Position numbers and translations under genes: made by a program
Notes under the pieces: model-generated
What the model was told of the DNA's origin: nothing
The model's database searches: none
The model's input: the letters and a program-made list of their open reading frames with translations, nothing else
Shown: positions 1 to 8,631 of the stretch, one piece after another
Layout: each line of letters begins with the position of its first letter
Numbering within the stretch: the stretch's first letter is position 1
Assembly (NCBI GenBank): GCA_024244665.1
Contig: JAAEOI010000347.1
Location: forward strand, 1 to 23,806
Length of the DNA: 23,806 nt
DNA from: Bacteroidota bacterium
GTDB taxonomy: Bacteria; Bacteroidota; Bacteroidia; Bacteroidales; GCA-2748055
Direction: 5' to 3'

Positions 1-152
1 ATGAATTCTTTCAGGTAGATGGCGCCTTCGCCTGAACGGGAGACGCAATCCTGGATGCGGTCATCGTTGTCGGCCGAAACCATGGAAAGGGTAGTGAGAA
101 GAAATATCACGGCGACAACGGGGTTCAGAATCTTTATATTTGTTCGTTTCAT
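1..152 (-). CDS. Exported protein of unknown function, N-terminal part only
   Basis: The first 50 codons of a minus-strand gene that runs off the left edge of the window. Translation begins MKRTNIKILNPVVAVIFLLT and continues into a small-residue stretch ending VSA before an acidic DNDD segment. This is a typical Sec signal peptide: basic N-terminus, hydrophobic core at about residues 11-25, and likely signal peptidase I cleavage after VSA at residue 27. One cysteine (Cys36) follows in the mature part. It lies 53 bases downstream of the lipoprotein gene on the same strand, so the two are probably co-transcribed and may both act in the cell envelope. No family can be assigned from so short a fragment. 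The start is the first ATG after the neighbour's stop and gives a clean signal peptide, so the reading frame is fairly secure. Confidence 0.6.
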   Translation of the reverse strand, partial: MKRTNIKILNPVVAVIFLLTTLSMVSADNDDRIQDCVSRSGEGAIYLKEF

Positions 153-205
153 GCGTTTCAGATATATGATGTTCTCACTATATGGATATTACAGGCTTTC
201 CGATT

Positions 206-1099
206 CTAAATATTCATCTGCTTGTTGCGGATCTCCATTGTGGTCTTGATGATCTGCTGCAGGGTTTCATCGCTCATGATTACATGTGAGGTTTCGCTCT
301 GGACCACCATCAGCATGCCATCCTGTTCGATGGTTTCGGGTTCGCCAACTTCGTAGGTGATCTTCACATCGGTATAGACCTGTTTGATAATTTCCAGATC
401 CTTCAGGTAAGCTTCGATCACTGGTTCGTTTTTGAAGTTGTTGAGGATGAGCATCAGGTCATTGAGAATAAGCTTCTGTTCGCCGATCATCGATTTCAGC
501 TCTTCGTTGTCGTTCTGAATAGCCACCTGTGTGGCCATGAATTGACTTTCCATCCAGACACCGGCGATCATCAGGGCGCTCAGGTTGCTTCTGTCGGTCT
601 CCCTCAGGTAATCATCCATTTTGTTGAAACTGTTGATGGAGATGAACATAAGTGAATCCAGGTCCGAACTGGTGGTGGCCAGTCTTTTGATGGTGGCAAA
701 GTCGAAAAATTGTCCAATCTGCAGGGCATCGGCCAGTCGGTTGATGCTGGACAGGTAGTTCACAGCGGTCCCGGTTTTGCTATACATGTTCAGGTAGCCC
801 AGGTCGGCACTGAGTGCACCAAGGCTATAGGCCATTTCGAAACTGGTTGTATTGGTGGAGAGGCTTCCGGGATCGGCCAGGTAGGCGGTCGAAAACGGAA
901 TGTTCAAGGAGCTGATCAGGGCGGCAACCTCGATTGGCGAAGCAATATTCTGAATGATATCGCCCATGGTTTCAGAAGAGATCTGGAGTTCTCCGACCTC
1001 AATATCTTCCAAATCCACTTCCAGGTTTTCGGAAGCCCGTTGCCCGCAGGCTGCCAGGAAGAGAGCTGCAATTACATAAAGGGAAAGTTTATTTATCAT
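206..1099 (-). CDS. Putative lipoprotein of unknown function (297 aa)
   Basis: I do not recognise the family. The N-terminus has a short basic region, a hydrophobic core and the lipobox LAAC with Cys18 as the expected lipidated residue, so the product should be a lipoprotein in the cell envelope. The mature part is acidic at first (ENLEVDLEDIEVGE, about residues 24-37), then largely helical. Residues about 85-180 carry alternating hydrophobic and small residues suited to helix packing, and there are no obvious enzyme motifs. The gene lies 68 bases downstream of the transporter gene on the same strand, but a candidate promoter in that gap suggests its own transcription. An exported protein gene follows 53 bases downstream. 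It may be an envelope partner of the upstream transporter; that rests only on position. Confidence 0.75.
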   Translation of the reverse strand: MINKLSLYVIAALFLAACGQRASENLEVDLEDIEVGELQISSETMGDIIQNIASPIEVAALISSLNIPFSTAYLADPGSLSTNTTSFEMAYSLGALSADLGYLNMYSKTGTAVNYLSSINRLADALQIGQFFDFATIKRLATTSSDLDSLMFISINSFNKMDDYLRETDRSNLSALMIAGVWMESQFMATQVAIQNDNEELKSMIGEQKLILNDLMLILNNFKNEPVIEAYLKDLEIIKQVYTDVKITYEVGEPETIEQDGMLMVVQSETSHVIMSDETLQQIIKTTMEIRNKQMNI

Positions 1100-1127
1100 G
1101 GCTTTGTTCTTAGGAAATATCTTGTTA

Positions 1128-1156
1128 CAAAAGTAGTGTTTCTATCGAAAACCAAA
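1128..1156 (-). promoter_or_regulatory. Candidate Bacteroidota-type promoter of the lipoprotein gene
   Basis: Read on the minus strand, a TTTG (1156-1153) is followed after 17 bases by TACTTTTG (1135-1128), an exact match to the -7 consensus TAnnTTTG. The spacing is two bases shorter than the usual 19. Transcription would start about 20 bases upstream of the lipoprotein ATG at 1099. If used, it separates the lipoprotein gene from the signalling/transporter operon. Confidence 0.4.
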
Positions 1157-1169
1157 AAGCAGGGTTTTC
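1147..1169. terminator. 7-bp inverted repeat at the end of the transporter gene
   Basis: Plus-strand GAAAACC (1147-1153), nine-base loop, GGTTTTC (1163-1169): a perfect 7-bp inverted repeat overlapping the transporter stop codon. On the minus strand the loop contains five T residues, but no T-run follows the stem, so it is at best a weak terminator. It also overlaps the candidate -35-like element of the lipoprotein promoter and could instead be a protein-binding site. Confidence 0.25.
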
Positions 1170-4100
1170 AATTAGCTTTTCGTTTAAAGATTCTGCTGTT
1201 TACAATCTTACCTGAAAGGTCAAAATAGAGGATGAGGTACAACACAATGGTGAGGAACCAGATGAATCCCAGATTAAATTTATAAGTTTCAAAATACGTG
1301 CCAATAAAATACTTCCTTGGCGAATAAAAGTGGGATCTGATTCCAAGCCCTTCGGGGACAGGATCAAGGAATATCGGGTCGATCTGCTGGTACAGCCTCT
1401 TACCGGATTCAATGACCTGGTTCTTTTCATATATTTTCTTCACATGATCGGAGACACTCTCATTGTGGTATTGATCGAGCATGGAGAAATAGAGATCACG
1501 CCGGTCTTTCATCAATTTTGCAAGGCGCCGCTCTTTTAGCTTGCTGGCGATTGAAAATTGGTTGATATAGTGCTGCTTAAGCGCGTTCAGGAACCGGGTG
1601 GTTTTTGAGATGACAGCTTCACTGAAGGTCTCGGGCATCAGTTCGCCCTCTTTGAATGAGATGTCTTTAACCAGTGGATCTGCCCGGCGGATCTCATTCC
1701 AAAGCACTTCCAGGGCTACCTTTGTGGTCGTGATTTTGCCGGTCTCCCTGAATTCATATGCGCAGGCATTGAGCCGCTGCTCCAGTTCTGGTACCAGGTA
1801 GGCCGCTTTGAAGTTGTTGGCGCTGATTCTTTTCTCGTCCCCGTAGAAATTTTTCTCAAACTTGTTGGCCTTGAACTGGTGAACCATCAGCGCTTCATAC
1901 GACCATTTGGTGACCATCAATTCAGCAATGATAGGTACCTTGTCCACTGTGGTAATACGGCGGTTCAGCTTCTCAAAGGAGAACATGGCACCGCTGAGTA
2001 CCATCATGGGGATCATCACCAGGGGGATGACGATGTATATGGTTACTGCCGAAGAGAAGGCCGAAGAGATTACCAGCCCTATCATATTGGCGCAGACAGC
2101 AGTTGAAAAGAGGGCCAGCCAGTATGCCAGGGTCATCTGCCGGATCTCAAGGATTCCGTTGGCAACCAGGACAAAGGTGATGGCCTGAACGGCCGAAATA
2201 GCCACCAGGGTCCCTATTTTAGCCAGGAGATAGGAAGAGCGGCTCAGGTTCAGGAACTGTTCCCGTTTCAGGATCTTCCTGTCTTTGAAGATCTCTTCTG
2301 CGCTGACGATCAAACCCAGGAAGAGGGCAACGATCAACGCCATGAAGATGAAGATGGGTATGTTTTCATTCTCCCTGAACACATAGGTCTGGCTGGTGGG
2401 ATCGGCAATGTAACGGATGATATAGGCCAGGATGAAAGCCAGGACAGGACTCACCAACAAGGTCATCCGGAGGTACTGAGGGTTGTTGATCTTCGATTTC
2501 ACATCCCGTTTCAGGTAGTTAAAAAACTGTTTCAGCCAGCCCGGTACATTCAGGTTGATGGGGGGTGGTGAGAACTTATCGGCATATTCAGTATTTGCAA
2601 TGGCTCCTGCCTTTTGAGCGGCGTCAATGGCCGTTCGTTTCTTGATGTAGATCTCCTCCCATGTTTGCGGGCTTACCTTGCGCTGACCGGTATAATTACC
2701 ATACTCATCAACCTTGTGGGCCTCTATGGTGTTGAAGATCAGTTCGGGATTGACATTTCCGCAAATAGGGCATTCGCCCACCCCGGCATTGACCTGGTTG
2801 TCGGCTCCCTTAAAATGAATCACCGCCTCTACCGGGTTGCCGAAGAATACCAGTCGCCCACCCTCATCGAGGATCACTACACGGTCAAACATTTTATAGA
2901 GCTCGGACGAAGGTTGGTGAATGACCACGAAAACCAGTTTTCCCTTCAGGGTTAACTCTCTGAGAAGGTCCATCACATTTTCCGAATCTCTGGACGAGAG
3001 CCCCGAAGTGGGTTCATCCAGGAAGAGGATCGAAGGCTCACGGATCAGTTCCAGGGCAATGTTCAGTCTTTTGCGCTGTCCGCCACTGATGGTTTTATTC
3101 ATCACCGATCCAACACGCAGGTCACGTTTGTCATAAAGCCCCAGGTTGGTGAGTGTTTCGGTTACTTTTTCGCGTACCTCTTTGTCGGAAAGGTGTTTGA
3201 AGCAGAATTTGGCATTGAAGTAGAGATTGTCAAATACTGAAAGCTCCTCGATAAGCAGGTCATCCTGGGGCACAAATCCGGAGACACCCGTAAGTTTAGA
3301 GGTATCCGAATGAAGGTCCAGGTTGTTGATCCGAACCTGTCCGCTCGAAGGTTTGTACATCCCCGATAATACATTCATCAAGGTGGTCTTCCCGGATCCG
3401 CTGGATCCCATGATACCCACCAGGTTTCCCTGTTGAGCCGAAAATGAAACCCCGTTCAGGCCGGTCACATTTCCCGGAAAAATGTAGGAGAGCTTGTCGG
3501 CCTCAAGCGAAATCTGATCTTCAGCGAGATCTGTCAGGAACTTGGAGGCAATATCACTGTACAGGATGGGTTGGCCCACCGGCAGGCGGAGTGTGCTCCC
3601 GGTAGCAAACAGGTAGATCACCCCACGGTGGACCCCCAGTCCGTTCAGAAAACAATCCTGGCTTCCGGTATATTTCATAAAATAGAGCTCCACTGAAGGT
3701 ACCCTGGTGAAAAAGACGGGCTCCTCAATGCCAGGGAAGTGGTAATGGTGGGCCGAGTGGCGCTGTTTCTCCGGGTCAGCAGGCTCGTCATCCGGATCGG
3801 GCCTTAAGCCGGAAACCACCATGTGGTTTTCATGATTAACCGATTCAGATGAATCCTCAGTGACGAAAGCAAAGATGCTTTTAAATTCCTCTTTGCTGAT
3901 CCGGAATATATCAGAAACGGTATTCACGATCTCCAGACGTTGTTCGGTGAGATTGTATTCGGCATTGACCAGTTCGAGGATGCGAACCAGCACCACCACC
4001 TTCTGGCGTTGATTGATGGTTTTACTAATCTGTTTACACAGCTTGAGTACTTTTACCGAATCGAGGACCGAGGTAAGTTTTTTCTCTTCGGGTCCTCCTG

Positions 4101-4263
4101 CAGTATCCTTGTAAAGCTCAAGGTATTCACGGGACGATTCAACACCGATCTGCTGGATCAGAAACCGGTTTACATAATCAATCTCTTTTTCTCCAATTCC
4201 CCCATCCTGTTTTGTGATGAGGGCAAATAACTGCATTAGGGCTCTCAGAATCTCTTCACTCAT
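1168..4263 (-). CDS. TerB-like/ABCG-type ABC transporter, fused ATPase and permease (1031 aa)
   Basis: A half-transporter with ATPase before membrane domain, the ABCG order. Residues 1-135 are helical and resemble TerB/co-chaperone-like domains, including an acidic KQDGGIGEKE loop near residue 20. Residues 185-250 form an unassigned region. The ATPase has Walker A GSSGSGKT (286-293), signature ISGGQ (392-396), Walker B ILFLDE (412-417) and the switch His449. A CPIC pair lies at 498-501. Membrane helices lie near 600-618, 634-655, 681-705, 712-736, 739-760 and 995-1014. The ~230-residue segment between helices 5 and 6 should be periplasmic by ABCG topology. The substrate is unknown; it probably works as a dimer. 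The ATG overlaps the siaC stop by four bases (ATGA), implying translational coupling and placing it as the last gene of the signalling operon. The 22367-23806 protein is a paralogue. Confidence 0.9.
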   Translation of the reverse strand: MSEEILRALMQLFALITKQDGGIGEKEIDYVNRFLIQQIGVESSREYLELYKDTAGGPEEKKLTSVLDSVKVLKLCKQISKTINQRQKVVVLVRILELVNAEYNLTEQRLEIVNTVSDIFRISKEEFKSIFAFVTEDSSESVNHENHMVVSGLRPDPDDEPADPEKQRHSAHHYHFPGIEEPVFFTRVPSVELYFMKYTGSQDCFLNGLGVHRGVIYLFATGSTLRLPVGQPILYSDIASKFLTDLAEDQISLEADKLSYIFPGNVTGLNGVSFSAQQGNLVGIMGSSGSGKTTLMNVLSGMYKPSSGQVRINNLDLHSDTSKLTGVSGFVPQDDLLIEELSVFDNLYFNAKFCFKHLSDKEVREKVTETLTNLGLYDKRDLRVGSVMNKTISGGQRKRLNIALELIREPSILFLDEPTSGLSSRDSENVMDLLRELTLKGKLVFVVIHQPSSELYKMFDRVVILDEGGRLVFFGNPVEAVIHFKGADNQVNAGVGECPICGNVNPELIFNTIEAHKVDEYGNYTGQRKVSPQTWEEIYIKKRTAIDAAQKAGAIANTEYADKFSPPPINLNVPGWLKQFFNYLKRDVKSKINNPQYLRMTLLVSPVLAFILAYIIRYIADPTSQTYVFRENENIPIFIFMALIVALFLGLIVSAEEIFKDRKILKREQFLNLSRSSYLLAKIGTLVAISAVQAITFVLVANGILEIRQMTLAYWLALFSTAVCANMIGLVISSAFSSAVTIYIVIPLVMIPMMVLSGAMFSFEKLNRRITTVDKVPIIAELMVTKWSYEALMVHQFKANKFEKNFYGDEKRISANNFKAAYLVPELEQRLNACAYEFRETGKITTTKVALEVLWNEIRRADPLVKDISFKEGELMPETFSEAVISKTTRFLNALKQHYINQFSIASKLKERRLAKLMKDRRDLYFSMLDQYHNESVSDHVKKIYEKNQVIESGKRLYQQIDPIFLDPVPEGLGIRSHFYSPRKYFIGTYFETYKFNLGFIWFLTIVLYLILYFDLSGKIVNSRIFKRKAN

Positions 4264-4643
4264 TGCTGATCATAATGTGTATGCTCGAATGGTACATCAA
4301 TCATCTCTTCATATTCCTGACCCGCCTCCTGCATATCCTCGTCCGAGGCCAGTGAAAGCCACCTGATCAGGATATCGTGCCCCTCCTCAACCATTTCTTC
4401 GAGAACCATCAGGATATCGAGGAACAATTTGGAGGAAGCGGTATTGAAGTAGATCAGTTTAAAGTCAAACTGGGTTCTTGGATTGGGGTTTTTCCTGTAT
4501 TCACCCAGCCAATCCAGAACCGGCTGGTAAAAATCCACCACGTCTTCGGGGAGAGATTTTCCTGAGATCTCAAAGCGATTGCCCTCCTTGTCCAGGATTA
4601 CTTCCGGACTATCATCGGTCTTTCCAAGTTGTAATATATCCAT
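4260..4643 (-). CDS. siaC: SiaC-family regulatory phosphoprotein (DUF1987)
   Basis: A 127-residue protein with the SiaC family hallmarks: GKSLPEDVVDFYQPVLDWL near residues 28-46 and FKLIYFNTASSKLFLDIL at 61-78. Thr68 in YFNTASSK sits at the position phosphorylated by SiaB in Pseudomonas aeruginosa SiaC. In that system SiaC binds and activates the diguanylate cyclase SiaD when unphosphorylated; SiaB phosphorylates it and SiaA removes the phosphate. Here the upstream neighbours are a SiaB-like kinase (5 bases away) and, one gene further, a PP2C phosphatase, so all three parts of the switch are present. No diguanylate cyclase is in the window. The next gene, overlapping by four bases, is the TerB-like/ABCG transporter, which I infer may be the target. 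Length is typical of the family. Confidence 0.88.
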   Translation of the reverse strand: MDILQLGKTDDSPEVILDKEGNRFEISGKSLPEDVVDFYQPVLDWLGEYRKNPNPRTQFDFKLIYFNTASSKLFLDILMVLEEMVEEGHDILIRWLSLASDEDMQEAGQEYEEMIDVPFEHTHYDQQ

Positions 4644-4648
4644 AAAGG

Positions 4649-5218
4649 CTATCTCTTAATGGTTGACGTGAATATAAAAAAAGAAGTCTCTTCATCAATC
4701 TTTACAAAACTGTAATCAAGCGGGTTCCCTGTTTTTCTGAGGATGTCAATAAAACCCAGTCCGGCTCCTCCGCTGGGAGACATGATGCCCTCCCTCAACT
4801 GGGTTTTATAGAGGTCGTCGAGGGCATCGGAATCCATATTGTTCAGTTTTCCCAGGAACATGGAGATCTCATCCACATGTGCGGTTTCAACGATGTTCCC
4901 GGTGGTCACCTGGAACCGCTGCTTGTTTTTCGCTACAAGCACGAGCCCCATCCCCGGGTAAGGGTGGCCCCTGTATTCGTACGATTCGGCGTGTCTGTTG
5001 ATGTTTTGGAGCGACTCAACCATAACATGGTATACCCTGCGCATTACCTGGTCATCCTCCACATCATCAAGTTGTTCCTCCACAAGTCCAGTGAGGGCCT
5101 TCATTACCTGGTGGGTGATCTGCCCTTCAAATACCAGCGAGATATCTTTGATACGCAGATCGGAATAGCGCTCGTAAATGTAGTTTATAAAACCTATACT
5201 CTCTCCGGAAAAGCTCAT
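4649..5218 (-). CDS. siaB: SiaB-family protein kinase (DUF6272)
   Basis: A 189-residue GHKL-fold protein of the SiaB family, which in Pseudomonas phosphorylates SiaC on threonine. The N-box-like segment is VMVESLQNINRH (about 65-76), with Glu68 and Asn72 as the likely catalytic base and Mg-binding residues. The glycine-rich ATP-lid motif SGGAGLGFIDI lies at 149-159. These are the motifs expected of an active kinase rather than a dead adaptor. There is no transmembrane segment, so the protein should be cytoplasmic. It lies between the PP2C gene (26-base gap) and siaC (5-base gap) on the same strand, the standard siaA-siaB-siaC order. The main alternative would be an anti-sigma-factor-type kinase such as RsbW, but the adjacent SiaC-family substrate favours SiaB. 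Confidence 0.85.
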   Translation of the reverse strand: MSFSGESIGFINYIYERYSDLRIKDISLVFEGQITHQVMKALTGLVEEQLDDVEDDQVMRRVYHVMVESLQNINRHAESYEYRGHPYPGMGLVLVAKNKQRFQVTTGNIVETAHVDEISMFLGKLNNMDSDALDDLYKTQLREGIMSPSGGAGLGFIDILRKTGNPLDYSFVKIDEETSFFIFTSTIKR

Positions 5219-5244
5219 AATGATATAAATATATGGAATAAAGC

Positions 5245-7860
5245 TTAATCTACCTCAATCCCTATAATCAGCAGGTCATCCAGTTGACGTTCCTTTCCCA
5301 TCCAGCCAGTGAAATCGGATGTAAAAAAATCATTGTACTGGTGCATGGTGCACCCGGCATTCTCCAGAAGCACCTGCCTTACCCTGGCCGAACCATATTT
5401 CAGTCCCACGGGCCCACCCAGCTGGTCGGTCAGACCGTCAGTAAAGAAGAAAAATTTGTCCCCCATATTGCAGGGGATCTCCACGGTGGTGAAGGGCTGT
5501 TCCGGTTTCTTGGGGTGTTTGATCCCGCCAATGGCCTTCCGGTCCCCCTTGTATACGGAAATCTCGCCTTCGCTCAGGACCAGCAGGGGACGGTGTGCCC
5601 CGGAATACTCCATCACCCGCTTCTTCTTCATGAACCTGCACAGGGCTATATCCATGCCGTCTCTTGTATCGGGTTTGTCCTGGTCCTGCTTTAGAGTCCT
5701 TCGTACCTCCTGATGAAGCTCCTCACAAAGATCGCCAGCCGATATTTGTGGGTTCAGGCCCGTGATATTGTTCATCAGGAAAAGCCCCACAAACGAGAGC
5801 AGGGCTCCCGGAACTCCATGACCGGTGCAGTCCACCGCTGCGATGTAAATGGCATCCTCGGTTTCATACAGCCAGGGGAAGTCGCCCGAGATTACATCCT
5901 TGGGTTTATAGTATACAAAACTTTTTGGGAATGCTTTGCGAATCCTGCCTATCTCGGGGAGGATCGAGGACTGGATACGCTCTGCGTAATTGATGCTGTC
6001 CTGAACTTTCCTGTTTTGTACCTTGATCTCTTTCTCGATTCTTTTCGCCTCGGTTACATCATGGCCCACGATGAGGATGGTCTCCAACTCATTCTCCTGG
6101 AATTCGGGGATGGCATCCACGCTCAGGATCCGTTCAGACCTGTATTCCCCCATCAGGAGCGGAAGCGTAACCTGGAAATTTTTTTTCAGCGGCAATTCAC
6201 CCATTGCGGTGAGGATATCATCCAGCAGTTTACTGAAAACCTTGGTGAATGGGATTTCGTCCCGGTTTTTATTGATCATGGTGTGGGGAGTGATATCAGT
6301 GTAGTCCTCCACAATCGGGTTTGCATAATGGATCACTCCTGAGTTGCTAATGCGGAGGATCAGGTCCAGCGAATTCTCTGAGAGTGACTGCATCCTGGTC
6401 TTCAGCCGTTGCTCCCTCTCCACCTGCACCGATTCTGTAATGTCACTGGTATTGAGCACAAATCCACCAATGGCCGAGTCGTCGAGCATGTTACGGCAGT
6501 GGGTCCTCAGGTAGATCCTTTCGCCACTCTTCCGGATAAAGGTGGTTTTGAGGGTGTCGGTCAGGGCCGGATTCTCTCTCAGCTTTTCAAGGGTTTTCCT
6601 GATTTTGACAGCTCCGTCCCGGCCTATGCGTTCCATATCCTTACCCTCCATCATCTCCTCTACCGAATAACCGAATATGTTGATAACGGACGGACTGATA
6701 TAGGTGAGGTTGATGGAATCATCATAGATGGAAATGATTTCGGAGGCGTGTTCAAGCAGCAGGTGGATCCGGTCGGTGGCATTTTGTGCCTCCTGGATCT
6801 TGCCTTCAAGCTGAATATTGGCAGTTTCCAGATTCTCCTTCGCAGACGTCATCTCATCTGCGTTCTCCTGCAACTGGATCTCGTTGCTCTTCAGTTCGTC
6901 GGTCATCTTCCTCGACTCCCCCAGGAGGAACTGTGTGCGAAGATTCATTTTCAGGTTCTTCAGGGTAAGGGCGATGATCTCACCCAGCTCAAGGAGGAAC
7001 TGGATGGTGAGCTTGGGAATCCGTTCACTCAGGAAGGCAAATTCTATAATGCCGTGCAGCTCCTCGTTGGCGATCAGGGGAACCAGCAGGATGCTGCCCG
7101 GCTTCTGGTCACCCAGGACCCCTGAGGTAATGGTCACATAATCCTCCGGTATTTCGGTTCGGAAGATGAAATCCATCTCATAGGCGCACTGTCCTACTAA
7201 TCCTTCCCCCATCCTGAAAACCTGGCTTACGTATTTGTTGCGGTTGTATGCATAGGTGGCCCTGTTGGTGAGGGTCCCTTCCTCTTCATCGTAAAGATAG
7301 AGTGCACCCTGGGTAGCCTGGATGTACCCGTTAAGCTCCCGCAGCACATTGTAGGAAAGTTCATCCATCTCCTCCTGCACCCGAAGGATCGATGAGACGA
7401 TGTCCTTTCCTTCAGCGATCCAAGTCTGCTCCCGCTCCTTTCGCCGGTTCGATTTTATGTTCAGCTGGATCATCCTGAGGGCTTTCCCCAGGTCGGTACC
7501 CATCATCTCCTCATATGGCTCCGGATTATCTCCATCAGAAAGCTCCTGTGCAAATCCGGTGTTTCGTTTAACCAGCAGGTTGGACTCCTTGACACGCTCC
7601 TCATAATCCCGGATGGCCCGATTCATGATCCTATACATGGGGTAGAGAAAGACTGAAACAAAAATGGGCAGCAGGTCGATCAGGAAAATGGAAGGATGTT
7701 GCCTGTGTATAATGGCCAGGTTCCGGAAAGAGATGGAGAGTCCTATCTCCATCAAGAAAGCAAAGAGGATAAGGATCACCAGAAACAGGCTGATAGTTGT
7801 TACCACAATAATCCTTCTCAAGTTAATTCGGCTGATGATATATGTATCTCTCCTGGACAT
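5245..7860 (-). CDS. Membrane GAF/PAS/PAS PP2C-type (SpoIIE) serine/threonine phosphatase
   Basis: 871 residues. Two membrane helices (about 17-38 and 57-74) are followed by a linker, a GAF domain (about 155-305), a coiled coil (310-370), two PAS domains (about 365-478 and 490-605) and a C-terminal SpoIIE/PP2C phosphatase (about 615-871). The metal-binding aspartates of the PP2C fold appear present: SGDF (Asp660), AAVDCTGHG (Asp677), DGMDIAL, FFTDGL (Asp808) and QLDDLL. The usual SGDFYW motif reads SGDFPW, an uncommon Pro662. By position and class it is the SiaA counterpart that would dephosphorylate SiaC, though SiaA of Pseudomonas has a different periplasmic/HAMP sensor half. Almost no periplasmic loop is predicted, so the input is probably cytoplasmic, through GAF/PAS. 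It follows the GAF gene by four bases. Confidence 0.9.
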   Translation of the reverse strand: MSRRDTYIISRINLRRIIVVTTISLFLVILILFAFLMEIGLSISFRNLAIIHRQHPSIFLIDLLPIFVSVFLYPMYRIMNRAIRDYEERVKESNLLVKRNTGFAQELSDGDNPEPYEEMMGTDLGKALRMIQLNIKSNRRKEREQTWIAEGKDIVSSILRVQEEMDELSYNVLRELNGYIQATQGALYLYDEEEGTLTNRATYAYNRNKYVSQVFRMGEGLVGQCAYEMDFIFRTEIPEDYVTITSGVLGDQKPGSILLVPLIANEELHGIIEFAFLSERIPKLTIQFLLELGEIIALTLKNLKMNLRTQFLLGESRKMTDELKSNEIQLQENADEMTSAKENLETANIQLEGKIQEAQNATDRIHLLLEHASEIISIYDDSINLTYISPSVINIFGYSVEEMMEGKDMERIGRDGAVKIRKTLEKLRENPALTDTLKTTFIRKSGERIYLRTHCRNMLDDSAIGGFVLNTSDITESVQVEREQRLKTRMQSLSENSLDLILRISNSGVIHYANPIVEDYTDITPHTMINKNRDEIPFTKVFSKLLDDILTAMGELPLKKNFQVTLPLLMGEYRSERILSVDAIPEFQENELETILIVGHDVTEAKRIEKEIKVQNRKVQDSINYAERIQSSILPEIGRIRKAFPKSFVYYKPKDVISGDFPWLYETEDAIYIAAVDCTGHGVPGALLSFVGLFLMNNITGLNPQISAGDLCEELHQEVRRTLKQDQDKPDTRDGMDIALCRFMKKKRVMEYSGAHRPLLVLSEGEISVYKGDRKAIGGIKHPKKPEQPFTTVEIPCNMGDKFFFFTDGLTDQLGGPVGLKYGSARVRQVLLENAGCTMHQYNDFFTSDFTGWMGKERQLDDLLIIGIEVD

Positions 7861-7864
7861 GCAG

Positions 7865-8629
7865 TTATTTAATATTCGGGGAGAGTTTGACCATCAGGTC
7901 CCGGGCGAAGATCCGGAACAGTGCTTCAATGTCAGAGGGATCGTACCTGTAGCCCGAACACTCCAGCACCGCGATGGTCCTGTTCTGGTGAACCAGTGGA
8001 ACGATTGCCAGGTAAGCAGGCTCCGATTTGCCCAAACCCGAGTAAACCTCCAGGTACTCCTTCGGAAGTCGTGTCAGGACCATGATCTGCTGGTTGGCAG
8101 CCACTTGTCCGGTGAGCCCTTCTCCCTCAGTGAAGGAGTATGGTTCGGTGGATGATATCTGGGCGTACGTGGCCACCGACCTGAATGACCGCTTCTCCCT
8201 GGTATAGACCACACCTGACATGATCTCCAGTTCCCGGGCCAGGCTTTTCAGCAACTCCTGTGCCGATTGTTTCAGGGATTGGTCCTCAGGGATCCGCCTC
8301 ACCAGTTTCCGGGTAGTTGAAGGAATGTCAAGTTTTTTATTCTTCCTGGATGAACCCTTTACGGAAGTGGGTAATTCGCCTTCCAGGTTCTCTGCCTGTT
8401 TTTTTTGGCGTTCATCTTGAATCCATAGCCGGTGTGCCTTCTTCACAGCCAGCATGAAGAGGTAGAAGCCCGATGCCGTCATTGCTATCCATAACAGGAT
8501 CATGATGGAGGGGGAGGGGGATCCGCTTACAGCACCGTTCCAGGAGAGAACCATCAGTCCAAGCCCGCAGGAAAGGAATGATCCTAGTGATACCCATGTC
8601 ATGATATATTGCACCTTGCTTTTGAGCAT
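7865..8629 (-). CDS. Membrane-anchored GAF-domain protein (254 aa)
   Basis: Two membrane helices (about 8-32 and 42-63), a charged linker rich in Lys/Arg/Glu (about 64-120), then one GAF domain (about 125-250). No enzymatic output domain follows. The GAF carries the sequence GEGLTGQVA, then LPKEYLEVYSGLG and LAIVPLV; closely similar strings occur in the GAF domains of both neighbouring proteins, so the three form a related set. It may act as a sensor subunit that pairs with the phosphatase or with the receptor-like protein through their GAF or membrane domains; that is inference. Gaps are 2 bases to the upstream gene and 4 to the downstream gene, so it is certainly in the operon. The ligand is unknown. 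Confidence 0.8.
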   Translation of the reverse strand: MLKSKVQYIMTWVSLGSFLSCGLGLMVLSWNGAVSGSPSPSIMILLWIAMTASGFYLFMLAVKKAHRLWIQDERQKKQAENLEGELPTSVKGSSRKNKKLDIPSTTRKLVRRIPEDQSLKQSAQELLKSLARELEIMSGVVYTREKRSFRSVATYAQISSTEPYSFTEGEGLTGQVAANQQIMVLTRLPKEYLEVYSGLGKSEPAYLAIVPLVHQNRTIAVLECSGYRYDPSDIEALFRIFARDLMVKLSPNIK

Positions 8630-8631
8630 CC

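Noticed and set aside
5713..7125. Long plus-strand open frames opposite the phosphatase gene
   Set aside because: They lie wholly antisense to a gene with clear domains and motifs, have low-complexity odd composition and no recognisable motif; they are shadows of its codon use.
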